This document shows, in pieces, positions 24,125 through 33,290 of a stretch of DNA of 64,000 bases. Source of the stretch: Armigeres subalbatus (lineage: Eukaryota > Arthropoda > Insecta > Diptera > Culicidae); contig NW_026942458.1 of NCBI RefSeq assembly GCF_024139115.2, positions 1-64,000 of the forward strand, read 5' to 3'. Within the stretch, counting starts at the first letter, position 1. Every line of letters begins with the position of its first letter. Made by a program: the position numbers and the translations under genes. The notes under the pieces are model-generated. The model searched no databases. It was not told the DNA's origin and saw nothing but the letters and a program-made list of their open reading frames with translations.

Positions 24125-24355
24125 CAACACTGATTCAGTATTATTATCAGGGATAGTACATTTCGTTTCGGTGAGACGAAAACAAACGATTTTAAGGCCG
24201 AAGGAGAATCGTTTTTAGCAGTCTTAGCCTTACTTATTTTTCGCGAAAGTTTTAGTGTGCATTTATAAAAAATTAAGACCGCAACGGGGTTTGAACTCAA
24301 AACACCAAGAAAAATGGCATTGGGTTGCACTCTCTCTAGCCGTACCGCCACGTAA
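24125..24355 (-). mobile_element. tRNA-derived SINE
   Basis: On the minus strand a box-A-like GTGGCGGTACGGCTAGAG is followed by box B, GAGTTCAAACCCCG. A tRNA-unrelated body follows. The head does not fold into a complete tRNA, so it is a SINE and not a tRNA gene. Confidence 0.6.
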
Positions 24356-24458
24356 CTGCTTGTTGGGATAGGTTATTTGTTTCATAAAGGCTACTTTTTT
24401 TGCATTGGGTATGGCACGAATAAAAAGAAAGATAAAAGAAGTAAAAAAACAGCTAAAT

Positions 24459-24585
24459 TAACTTGTCATAAGACGAGTTGATACTATACTATTCCATTTA
24501 ATTCCACCACTTGATCTAATGGTGGAACTAAATGGGATAGTACAAACTCGTCTTAGGACAAGTGAAGACATTCCACTAAAAAAAA
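24459..24585. repeat. Palindromic interspersed repeat, copy 2
   Basis: ACTTGTCATAAGACGAGTT at the left is mirrored by AACTCGTCTTAGGACAAGT at the right, with a CACTTGATCTAATGGTGG centre. Same family as 7557-7744. Confidence 0.7.
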
Positions 24586-24832
24586 TCCAAATGAATATTT
24601 TGGAAGAAACTTGGTGAATTTTGTGAGGAAGTTCCTCGAACTTTTCCCTTAAAATTCTAAAGATTCTCTCGTTAATGTCTTGAAAATATAAAAAAAAATT
24701 AAAAATTGGGTGTAATAAGAAAATAGCCACGCCGATACATGCCGCCACCGCCGGCCAAAATAGCTTTCGGAGTGACGCTGAAAACGCCGCCGCCGCCGCC
24801 AACAACTTTCGGACCGGCACACACCTCTATAC

Positions 24833-24857
24833 AGGGGAACTGTTCCGTTTCTCACCT

Positions 24858-24888
<31 letters not shown>

Positions 24889-25344
24889 TTGGCATTACAT
24901 CCCCAAGGCGGACAGAGCCGCCTCGCAGCTTAGTGTTTATTAAGCACCACAGTTATTAACTGCAAGGTTTCTTAGCCAGGTTACCATTTCTGCATTCGTA
25001 TATCATGAGGCTAACACGATGATACTTTTATGCCCAGGGAATTCGATACAATTTCCAATCCGAAAATTGCCTAGACCGGCACAGGGAATTGAACCCAGCC
25101 ACTCTCAGCATGGTCTTGCTTTGTAGCTGTGCGTCTTACCGCACGGCTAAGGAGGGCCCGTTTTCCATCTCACTGAACATATATTAATCTCATCGCAAAA
25201 CATAGAAATACAGCAACAAACTTGTCGCTTCTTTTTGCCAACATGCGTGCTCACTGCTGAAAAAAATCACAAAAATGAAAAACAAATCAAATTCCTTTTC
25301 ACTGTTTTGTTTTTGATGGGATGAAGTGCCGAACCGTTTCCCTA
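24833..25344 (-). mobile_element. TAGGGGAAC MITE split by a SINE
   Basis: 24833-24850 and 25158-25344 are the two parts of an inverted copy of the MITE at 9163-9381, including TCACTGAACATATATT and GATGGGATGAAGTGCC. A SINE sits between them, flanked by the repeated target CCGTTT (24845-24850 and 25158-25163). Confidence 0.75.
24851..25157 (-). mobile_element. Feilai-like tRNA-derived SINE
   Basis: On the minus strand it begins GGGCCCTCCTTAGCCGTGCG with box A (TTAGCCGTGCGGT) and box B (GGGTTCAATTCCC). A tRNA-unrelated body follows, then a (GAA)n tail at 24857-24888. A tRNA head, unrelated body and triplet tail is the described plan of Feilai SINEs in Aedes. The family name is by resemblance. 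Confidence 0.8.
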
Positions 25345-25493
25345 AAAAAATAATTCTAAATTTAAAAACTAATTTTTCCTCCAAGATAATTTTTTTTTAA
25401 ATGGTATCTTTGTACATCTCATGAATTGCAATAAGAGTAATTCTTTATATACTAATGCTACCAACAATTGAATTCCAAATTCCAAATAATTTC

Positions 25494-26100
25494 TCATACA
25501 CTATAGTGCCGTAAGCGGTTGAATTCCTAATTCAATTAAATTCATTTGCTTTTACCACAAAAAATTGTTTGTAGAATGCGGCAGCATTCTAAATCTCACA
25601 GTGTGCGAGATATCTCACCTAAAAAAAAATCATCATACACTAGTGCCACCCAACGGGTGAATTCCTAAATAAACTTTTTTTTTATTTTTTTGTGTCTTTA
25701 TTAAGGAGACTTTCAGCCCGAGGCTGGCTCGTCTCCGACCTAAATAAACTTGTTTCATGTTGACTTTACCAACCGAACCACTTTGTTGAAGATGGCAACT
25801 CTCTTATGACCACAAATTGCGCAATAGCTATCCCTACAAGTGATTTCTCATACTTTAGCGCAGCACAGCTGATAAATTCCACAACTGCTTTAATATTGAG
25901 TATTACCACTCGAACAACTTTGAATATTAAGACGCTAACTTTCTAAATCTCACAGATTTCGAGATATCTCACCTAACAAATAGTTGCGTATATACTAGCG
26001 CCTCCAAGTGGATGAATACCAAACTAAACTTAATTCTATCATGAAGGCTCTTACCTTCCGAAAAACTTCGTTGGACATGCAAGTTTTCTAAATCTTATAA
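25494..26100. repeat. Tandem array, about 140 bp unit, four copies
   Basis: Unit starts near 25494, 25631, 25847 and 25991 share CATACACTAGTGCCACC-like sequence. Each unit also has a TCTAAATCTCACAGATTTCG-like part and a GAGATATCTCACCTAA part. The spacing is about 137-144 bp once the 75 bp added by an insertion in copy two is subtracted. Divergence between copies is considerable. Confidence 0.75.
25677..25738 (-). mobile_element. 62 bp truncated retroposon with 13 bp TSD
   Basis: On the minus strand this is GAGACGAGCCAGCCTCGGGC, then a GTCTCC hairpin partner, TTAATAAAGACAC and an A-rich tail. It is flanked by perfect copies of CCTAAATAAACTT (25664-25676 and 25739-25751). It is the 3' end of an unidentified LINE or SINE, severely 5' truncated, inserted into the tandem array. 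Confidence 0.85.
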
Positions 26101-26109
26101 ATTTCGAGG

Positions 26110-27200
26110 TAGCTGGTCATGGTGGTAAAAAATTTCAACTATCACTCCGTATCATCGGATTCCCGGAGGCTGCTTTAGTAAATTGTCCCGTGGTCACCCA
26201 ATTATGGCCAAAAAAGACCGAACATCATTTTGTTGGCTGCAGGATAAGTGATTTGAGGAATACACGTTGAACTTAGATGTAGAATGGCAGCTTATACGCA
26301 CGGAGTCCATTACTAGCACTCACTCCCTAATTGCAATTAAGACGGTGTAACGTAACGTGCCGTGCAAATCCTGAAATCCATGTCAACATTCTTGATCACA
26401 AAATCCGCATCAAACGCGACCCCGAATAATGTCGTTTGTTACGCCATGGCATGTGGACGAGTTTCTGAAAAATCGCATCAAGCACCAACGAAAAATTACC
26501 CATTTTTCTGCCCAAGATTCCGTTTAGCAGGTTTAATTAATTGCAAATCGTATCGGATATCACTCAACTCCGTAACTGAGGATATTCTACAACAAATATA
26601 CGCATGAATTGATATGAAATGATTTTCCTTTTTCCTGCCAAAATCCCGACCATGTTACGTCATAAATGTTTTATAAAAACGCTAAGTCTTCTTAATATAT
26701 CGATTACATTCTGAAACCTACCTTTTACATACATATTGTAACATAATGTAAACATGAATTGTTATCTGCTAGAAAGTGTGTACATCATGTCTCAGTCTCA
26801 GATAGTCTTTGCCACCTATTTGATGCTTGCATTCGATGCGAGTAGCATTATGATTCTTCGCGAAGAGCAAGCCGCACGTCAAACTGCATACGCATCTTCG
26901 GGCGAACCAAAGTCAGTAGACACTCGCAAAGGAAAACGAAAAAATGAAGAATGAACCACACCAACGTTCGTTTTCTGCATTCATTCGCCTGCTGAAGAAT
27001 AGAACGCAAGAAAGGCAAAATGAATTCTTCGCTAGTCGCTGCTACTCGACCGAGTGGAATTCGTTTTATTTTTGCGATTTTTTCGCTCTTCAACAACACT
27101 GAACTAAAATACACAATAAATTGTTTTGATAGTACGAAAGTATACACAGATTCACGGAAACCAATTTGGAGCAGCCAAACTGCAGAAATAAATGCCCTGT
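26110..27200. other. Intergenic with a MITE core fragment
   Basis: 26478-26625 is a diverged interior copy of the 13401-13646 MITE without clear ends. 26840-27060 resembles the unexplained block at 19140-19450. No supported gene; the minus frame 26848-27465 overlaps the LINE remnant and shows no known motif. Confidence 0.4.
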
Positions 27201-27227
27201 TCAACGTCATTATCAGGTGGAGGTTAT

Positions 27228-27495
27228 TCGAAGAAGAAATCCGACATTGTCTAGTGCTTCCGCTGCCACCAGTACGGCCACGGAATGAGGAACAAAATAC
27301 GTAAGATGCGGTAAACACCATGCGACATCGGAATGCTCTCAATCTGCAAAGGGCAACGCTACTGCCAGCGAGGACCGTTCTCAAATCCGCTGTGCCAACT
27401 GCAGCCAAAACCATACAGCAAACTACGAAGACTCGGTTCAAGCATTTACAGTATTTGACTACCAAGAAGAGGACGAGACCGTCCCCCTGGAATAA
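27228..27495 (+). pseudogene. Jockey-type LINE ORF1, zinc-knuckle end
   Basis: This is the C-terminal part of a gag-like nucleic-acid-binding protein. YSKKKSDIV leads into a first CCHC-like knuckle, CFRCHQYGHG, whose last Cys is replaced by Asn. After a frameshift comes CGKHHATSEC, then CANCSQNHTANYED, whose last Cys is also lost. The frame ends at 27495. ORF2 of the same element begins about 245 bp downstream, the usual ORF1-ORF2 order of Jockey-clade LINEs. The copy is dead through stops and frameshifts. Confidence 0.75.
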
Positions 27496-27739
27496 CTCTG
27501 CAATGGACCGTACCTTTATTTACTTGCAGGATGCGAGTCATCTGCTTGACAGCATAACAAACTCGGATTCTACGTATTCTCAAGTTGTCCTGGAGAAAAC
27601 ACACCCTTATTCATCTAACTTGTTTACCGTCGAAGAGTGAGAGAGCTCTTCGCCAGAACTTCAAATTAATTGCCAATCGAAGGCAATGTAACTCCTCGCT
27701 CTTAACGAGCTTATCATAAAGTACATTTAATGACCAATA

Positions 27740-27998
27740 ATGACCAATCTTAGCTCATTCAAGGTGGTGAATTGGAAAAGCCGTTCCATCTGGAACAAGA
27801 CTGTGGATTTTTTCCACTTCCTCGAAACTCACGAAATCGAGATCGATGTAGTTACTGAAACCTGGCTGCAGCTCAACATTTTAGTTCACCACGAAAACTA
27901 CACCAATGTGAGAGTGCATCGAGTCGAATGCTACCCGTGAAGGAGGAGTGGCGATTCTGGTGAGAAACGGTATTCCTTATTCTAAACTGAAAACTTCT
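27740..27998 (+). pseudogene. Jockey-type LINE endonuclease start
   Basis: The ATG at 27740 opens LSSFKVVNWKSRSIWNKTVD, the N-terminus of a Jockey-clade apurinic endonuclease. VVTETWLQ follows, with the catalytic Glu of the ETWL motif. A frameshift near 27935 moves the reading to GVAILVRNGIPYSKL, after which similarity stops. The rest of the endonuclease and all of the reverse transcriptase are absent, so the element is 3' truncated here, just before an AT palindrome at 28007-28058. Confidence 0.8.
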
Positions 27999-28006
27999 AC
28001 GCGAGC

Positions 28007-28058
28007 ATCGATTATGTTCATATATAATATATCATATATTATATGAACATAATCGATT
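28007..28058. repeat. Near-perfect 50 bp AT palindrome
   Basis: ATCGATTATGTTCATATA on the left is mirrored by TATATGAACATAATCGAT on the right, with an all-AT centre. The whole can form one long hairpin. Confidence 0.85.
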
Positions 28059-28163
28059 TTGGGACAGGGAGGAAATGCTTATCTAATCTTCCTGTCAATT
28101 GCCTCTTATAGCTTAGCTTCTTAGACTCACTGTACATATAAATTAATAGTTGCTACTCCGTGA

Positions 28164-28812
28164 TTGATCGGAGCTGGTGCGAATTCGCACCTTCGCACTT
28201 CGCAGCTGGAGCAGACATACGATGGATACCCACTGCGGGACGTCAAAATCGTCATCGGTGACATGAACGCTCAGGTAGGAAGGGAGGGAATACATAGACC
28301 GGTCATCGGACCGGATAGTCTGCATACCGTATCGAACGACAACGGCCAACGATGCATAAACTTTGCAGCCTCCCGCGGAATGGTAGTCCGAAGCACTTTC
28401 TTCCCCCGCAAGAATATCCACAAGGCCACATGGAAATCACCTAATCAAGTAACGGAAAATCAAATCGACCACGTTCTAATCGACGGTAAATTCTTCTCCG
28501 ACATCACGAACGTACGCACTTACCGCAGTGCGAATATTGAATCCGACCACTACCTCGTAGCAGTATGTCTGCGCTCAAAACTCTCGACGGTGATCAACAC
28601 GCGTCGGAGTCATCCACCGCGGCTAAACATTGGGCGGCTACAAGACGGTAGACTAGCGCAAGACTACGCGCAGCAGCTGGACTGGAAGTGGCACTCCCAA
28701 CGGAAGAGCAGCTAGGCGCAGCATCTCTTAAGATGGCTGGAGAGATATTCGATCCGCCATTGGAAGCACCGCAACCGCTGCACTAGGTACGGTGGCTCCG
28801 GATCAGAGAAAC
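28164..28812 (+). pseudogene. RTE-type LINE endonuclease, 5' part
   Basis: An open frame at 28164-28715 encodes the C-terminal half of an apurinic-type endonuclease. It shows VIGDMNAQVGREG (the GDxN motif), FPRKNIHKATWKSPN, NQIDHVLIDGK and SDHYLVAV (the SDH catalytic motif). A frameshift near 28700 leads on to the linker toward the reverse transcriptase, which breaks off at 28812 where BEL-1 is inserted. The remainder resumes at 39124. The 5' third of the endonuclease is missing. Family: RTE clade, same type as 1-1990. Confidence 0.85.
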
Positions 28813-28817
28813 GACTG
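28813..28817. repeat. Target site duplication of BEL-1, left
   Basis: GACTG, repeated at 39124-39128. Five base pairs is the usual BEL/Pao duplication. Confidence 0.9.
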
Positions 28818-30195
28818 TGTCGCGGACGAAAGGACTAATGTACTTCTAATTTGGACACCACCGATGTAGCGTCCAAAGAGTAATTGATGGTTAAGACACG
28901 ACTAACGTCGCGTTAAAACTTATTCGCGAAGGATGACCTTACGTACCGGGACTTTATAAAAAATGGAATTCGCGTAGAGAATTAGCGCCTTTACAAGCGA
29001 CAAAATCCTTTCCTCTTAAGTTTTAGAAGCAAGTCTAAAACTTAATGAGATTATCTAATAAACAATAAACACTGGGAAGGGCCTGAGTACCGTCTATGGA
29101 GCGGTGTCAATATCCTCTTCCGAGAGTGTTTGTAATTTATCAGATTTACTTGGATAGTGTAGTCAATCCTGCGTTTGACATAAGTACTGGAAAGGGCCTG
29201 TTTACCGACTATAGAGCGGTGCCAATATCACCTTTCAAAGTATTATGTCAAAGGCTAAGGAAGTGAGACTTGAAGAAATGAGACACGTTTAGATCCAACG
29301 CACTACAAAGTCTGGTAAAGTCTGTTTTATTCAACGAAATGATTTTCCTTATATACTACGCCCCTACTGGGCTCCTCTTAACTCTAAGGCTAGAAAGAGA
29401 TGTCATTTCTGACGTCTCAATTCCTAAAACTATCTCCCCTGGAATAGCTACCAGAATAGAACACGCGTTCCAATTTTATTACTTTCTTAAATCACGGAGT
29501 CTAATCGAACCTGAGAAATGCATACGCGGTACTTCATTTAAATTCTCAGTTGCACCCAACAGCAGTAAGGCATATTCTAGCTGCATTAGGAACGGCAGCG
29601 CTATCATTGTTCGATTATTTTTTGGAATTTTATTACCCTGCCGGGTGATCGTCCCTTGGACTGACGGTGCATTTTCTCGGGCCCCGTTACATGGAACGGT
29701 AGCACACAAGATCAGTTTGTCCCTTATAATAAACTTGCGGTGGCAGTTGTTTACTTTCCACCAAAAACGAGACGTACCATCACCTCCGACGCAAGAGTAA
29801 TTATGGTCGAAAATTTATGACCCTTTTTTCCTTTCCCATCTTCTTATGCGCTAGCCGCCTAAGCAAAGCAGGCCCAATGCCTTATGCACTTATCAGCTGG
29901 GCGCAACCGCTCACGCCTAAGCTTGTGCGTGCTTGTTGTATTGCAAGAGCATTGCATTTCTCCTACGATCTCTCCCTATCGTATTCCACTCGAAGTGGTT
30001 TAAATGCCGTCACCCGGTAGCTATTTCGGGGAAGGATGAAATTGAACCTTTTTCCTTAGCAAATTCTAGCGCACTTGTTGCGCTCGTGTAAGATATGTCC
30101 CTTCTTTTGGGATGTGGAGATTTGGGTTGATGACCTTTTCGTTTGTAATAAATTAACCCATAGAATTTGCGAAAAGGAACGCTGTGTCGATAACA
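28818..30195 (-). repeat. BEL-1 3' LTR
   Basis: 1378 bp, starting TGTCGCGGACG and ending GTGTCGATAACA on the plus strand. Nearly identical to 37744-39123. The short purine run TGAGGGAA (minus strand, 30196-30203) just ahead of it may be the polypurine tract. Small plus-strand frames inside are not genes. Confidence 0.92.
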
Positions 30196-30603
30196 TTCCC
30201 TCAGTCATAAAATCTGTAAGAGTTTTATATAATTCTAATTAGGACACAGCGTTTACCTAACCTAAGATCCATTTACAAGTTTGTTTATATCGTGCTGTAT
30301 TGTTTGAATGTTCCGTAATGTCCTCTCTTTAATAATTTTTATGGATCTTCCTATTAATCGGTTTTGTTATTAATCTTTTTATAAGTGGTTCAATTTCAGT
30401 ATAAATGTTATAATAGCATATGAGATTTAAAATGGCACACATATATGAATATATATTTTTTCTTTTCTTCTCTTTTTTTTTTTGAATGTATGCTTCTTTA
30501 TGTTCGTATTACTTTTCACTTTGATTAAAAAAAATTCTCGCTTTTACTAAAATTATCACTACTTAATGTATGGTAATTAGAATTAAGATTCACTTTGATG
30601 AAT

Positions 30604-31005
30604 AACGAGGTCAGGTTGACCCTTGATCGTAGATGCTAGACGCCGAGGTCGGGATGACCTTCGGTAGCTTCTCGAAGATTAACGCCGAGGTCGGTTTGAC
30701 CCCCAGCCGTTTGGTGTACATGTGCCGAAGTCGGATTGACCTTCGACTGTTGTTTCTTTGATGATTATTGCTAAGGTCGGAATGACCCTCAGCCATATAG
30801 TGAACAGGTTCCGAAGTTGAATTGATCTTCGGTCGTATGATGATACATATATGCTGAAGTCGGAATGACCATCAGCTTGCTTCTTGTTGATAGGAGACGA
30901 GGTTGGATTGACCCTCAGCCGTTGACCAATGGCGAGATCGGATTGACCCTCAGCCGTAACTTATATTGATGAGTGGCGAGATCTGATTGACTCCCAGCCT
31001 TATTT
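30604..31005 (-). repeat. About ten hairpin-forming repeats, BEL-1 3' region
   Basis: The motif GAGGTCGGATTGACCCTCAG, with variation, recurs about ten times at intervals of 36-45 bp between the envelope gene and the 3' LTR. Each copy is an imperfect inverted repeat (GAGGTC...GACCCTC). The sequence between copies is less conserved. Confidence 0.8.
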
Positions 31006-31183
31006 ATCGGATATGGTTTTGATTGCGCTTGGTTCCTCATTGACAGGGTGTTGGTCGCGTCTTGTATTTGGCTTATACATCCGGATTGGTGCACGAGGTT
31101 CCGGTGGCATTTGCCCGCTTGCTTCCAAGAGGTGTACCTTAACTTCGCTTGGACCGTGGTTGATATCCTCCGTCTTTGACCTG

Positions 31184-31732
31184 TTAATGTTTCTTAGAGC
31201 ATTTCTGTGTGATAGAAAAGACGTCATTGAATCCCAAAACAGAGGCAATTAATTGCCATCCAAACCCATAAATATCGTAAAGTATACGACCATGCATAAT
31301 TGTATCTATTACAAATTTAACAAACCTACCGATCATGTATAATCCGATTATGGTTGAAGTTAAATTACCTAACCATGTTGATAAAGTTATTAATTTGTTC
31401 CAGTATTTATTGATTACGTTGTCAATAAGCTTTTCTGATACAAGTGCTTCAAATAAAAATCCTTGTCGATTAGGATTTTGTCCAGTTAACATCTTGTGGA
31501 CTACGTTAGACGCTATCCTACGATCTCCTTGATCGTATATCATTGTGCGCATCTTTTGTACACTTTCCTTGTCATATACTCCGCTATCCATTAGATTTGG
31601 CAGTGGAGTATAGTGCCATTTTGTTACGATTTCCGTAGCTAGTTTCATAGGTGATGTGGTTTCTCTAATTTTGCCATCAAACGTGTACCATCTCCTCCAA
31701 ATTGAAATTTTGCCGGTAACAAGGGTGTACAT
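31184..31732 (-). pseudogene. BEL-1 glycoprotein, C-terminal part in shifted frame
   Basis: Continues the glycoprotein of 31645-33147 after a one-base shift near 31695. It holds RETTSPMKL and a membrane-proximal region. A hydrophobic stretch around GLYMIGRFVKFVIDTIMHG is the likely membrane anchor, and a Lys-rich cytoplasmic end follows. The matching part of BEL-2 (63345-63989) has the same motifs. The shift equals loss of one base where BEL-2 has two adjacent A residues, so a sequencing error cannot be excluded. Confidence 0.75.
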
Positions 31733-33147
31733 TCGATTTCGGTTCCTCTAAGTTGTAATGTTCTAGTAACTGGTGTCAGGAACATCGTGTCATTTCCATA
31801 TTTAACTGGTAATTCCTGATAGCATCTCTCTAACGCTACAGGTTGTACGTAAACTGGTTTGCATTGTAGGACATGCAATACTTCTCCAGCGACTACTGCT
31901 GAGAATCCGGAGCGTCGCATTATACTGGTGACAAACTCCGTTGGATTTATTCTGGCTAAAGTTAGCTTTGTTTCTAATAAAGCTTTATCGAGTTTACACA
32001 TCTCCGTCATCACCGTCCTGTAAACTTCGTCTAATTTTTGACCTATATAATTTTCAACTAATGTAATTTTCGAGTTGAAATAGGTGAATAAATCATGATT
32101 TCTTATGTTGGCGGGCTTTCGAGTAAAAGGTGATTTAAACGATGATGATTCTAGGATAAATATCCTAGGATGATCCGTCGTATAGCCCTTATAACCACAT
32201 ATTTGTGATGTCTCCTTTGTGCGGATCGAAAATAAATGTGAGTCAGATATAGCGGTGTAAACTGCGTGCTTACTTTCTTGTCCATCAGCTGTGTTCGTTG
32301 TTTTGTTAACGTTTCCTTCGTATATTACTTCGAATTCAGTTTCCTCACAGCGCTGACTCAAGTTTACATTCCACGTTGAATAACCATCTTCGGAATCCAA
32401 ACATTTTCCGTGAGAATATGGACATACTAAACCATGTCTCAACATAATTTGGTCATTCTCGTGATCTACTGCAGCAACGTAATTATATAGTGATACCTCA
32501 TACTCATAGTAAACTAATGCGTTGATCCAGGTGTATTCTGGAGTTTTATACACACCTCCACTGCAAGAGCTTGACCAAACACTTCCAGTAACTAAAGTCT
32601 CTCCTCTAGTAGTATGGTTTCGCTTTAGTTCATTAATTCCTGCATTCCGAGTTAATGGATATATTCCCAATTGATGTACACGAAGGCATTCTTCTGATGT
32701 AAATTCCCTAACTATATATGCGTATCTTCTTTCATAGTCCGAGGTATGTGAATGCATTCCGCAATGTTTTATGATACGCTTTATAATAACCTTACATTGA
32801 TATACCATTACTGCACTCTTTGCATTTCTTTGAAGGACTTGTATAGGCACTTCCTTCGTTGTGAGATTCTTTTCAGTTGGCAAGCAAGAAGTTACATCCA
32901 GCAGCGAGTAGCTGGTCATGTTAATATCTGGATTCGCACAATCGTAGCTATAAGACCTGATGGTTCCGATGAAAATACTGTTCCAATACAGAAAAGCATC
33001 ATTAAAGCCTTGAGTGCTCCGCCAGAGGGTATCCTTGTTCTCGCATTCACTCGAGATTGGTTCGTGGTATTCTGTTCCTCTGGGTTTCCAAGTTTTCGTA
33101 TTTTTGTCTTCTTTACTGGCCTTTCGATTGCGTTCTTTTGCTGCCAA
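31645..33147 (-). CDS. BEL-1 envelope-like protein, chuvirus glycoprotein type
   Basis: A 500-codon frame, the longest intact one in the window. The ectodomain starts near [20 protein letters not shown]. It carries many paired cysteines in words such as [28 protein letters not shown] and [10 protein letters not shown], and several N-x-T/S sites. This cysteine layout resembles class III-like fusion glycoproteins of chuviruses (Jingchuvirales), which are known as captured envelope genes of mosquito BEL/Pao elements. The N-terminal 70 residues are charged and lack a convincing signal peptide, so translation or splicing probably starts elsewhere. The last 30 residues are out of frame; the true C-terminus with its membrane anchor is at 31184-31732. 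The gene sits after pol, where retroviral env lies. The viral origin is inferred from resemblance. Confidence 0.75.
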   Translation of the reverse strand: MAAKERNRKASKEDKNTKTWKPRGTEYHEPISSECENKDTLWRSTQGFNDAFLYWNSIFIGTIRSYSYDCANPDINMTSYSLLDVTSCLPTEKNLTTKEVPIQVLQRNAKSAVMVYQCKVIIKRIIKHCGMHSHTSDYERRYAYIVREFTSEECLRVHQLGIYPLTRNAGINELKRNHTTRGETLVTGSVWSSSCSGGVYKTPEYTWINALVYYEYEVSLYNYVAAVDHENDQIMLRHGLVCPYSHGKCLDSEDGYSTWNVNLSQRCEETEFEVIYEGNVNKTTNTADGQESKHAVYTAISDSHLFSIRTKETSQICGYKGYTTDHPRIFILESSSFKSPFTRKPANIRNHDLFTYFNSKITLVENYIGQKLDEVYRTVMTEMCKLDKALLETKLTLARINPTEFVTSIMRRSGFSAVVAGEVLHVLQCKPVYVQPVALERCYQELPVKYGNDTMFLTPVTRTLQLRGTEIECTPLLPAKFQFGGDGTRLMAKLEKPHHL

Positions 33148-33290
33148 CGATCTCGCAATTCTTTGATTTTATCAACATCAACCTTGAGACGTTTTCCCCA
33201 CGAGTCAAAATTAGCCTTAGCGATAGCTGAATTGGAACTATCTGGTAAGGAAGTTCTTCCTTCATCCCTATTTTTCCTTTGGCGTTGATT

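Noticed and set aside
24727..24815. GCC-rich coding exon
   Set aside because: Simple CCGCCG repeats with a similar TTTCGGA word twice; no sustained frame on either strand.
29339..29800. 153-codon frame inside the BEL-1 LTR
   Set aside because: Present in both LTR copies but cut by their indels (the copy at 38287 stops differently); no domain. Treated as chance.
32752..33288. 178-codon plus-strand frame
   Set aside because: Antisense shadow of the BEL-1 glycoprotein.
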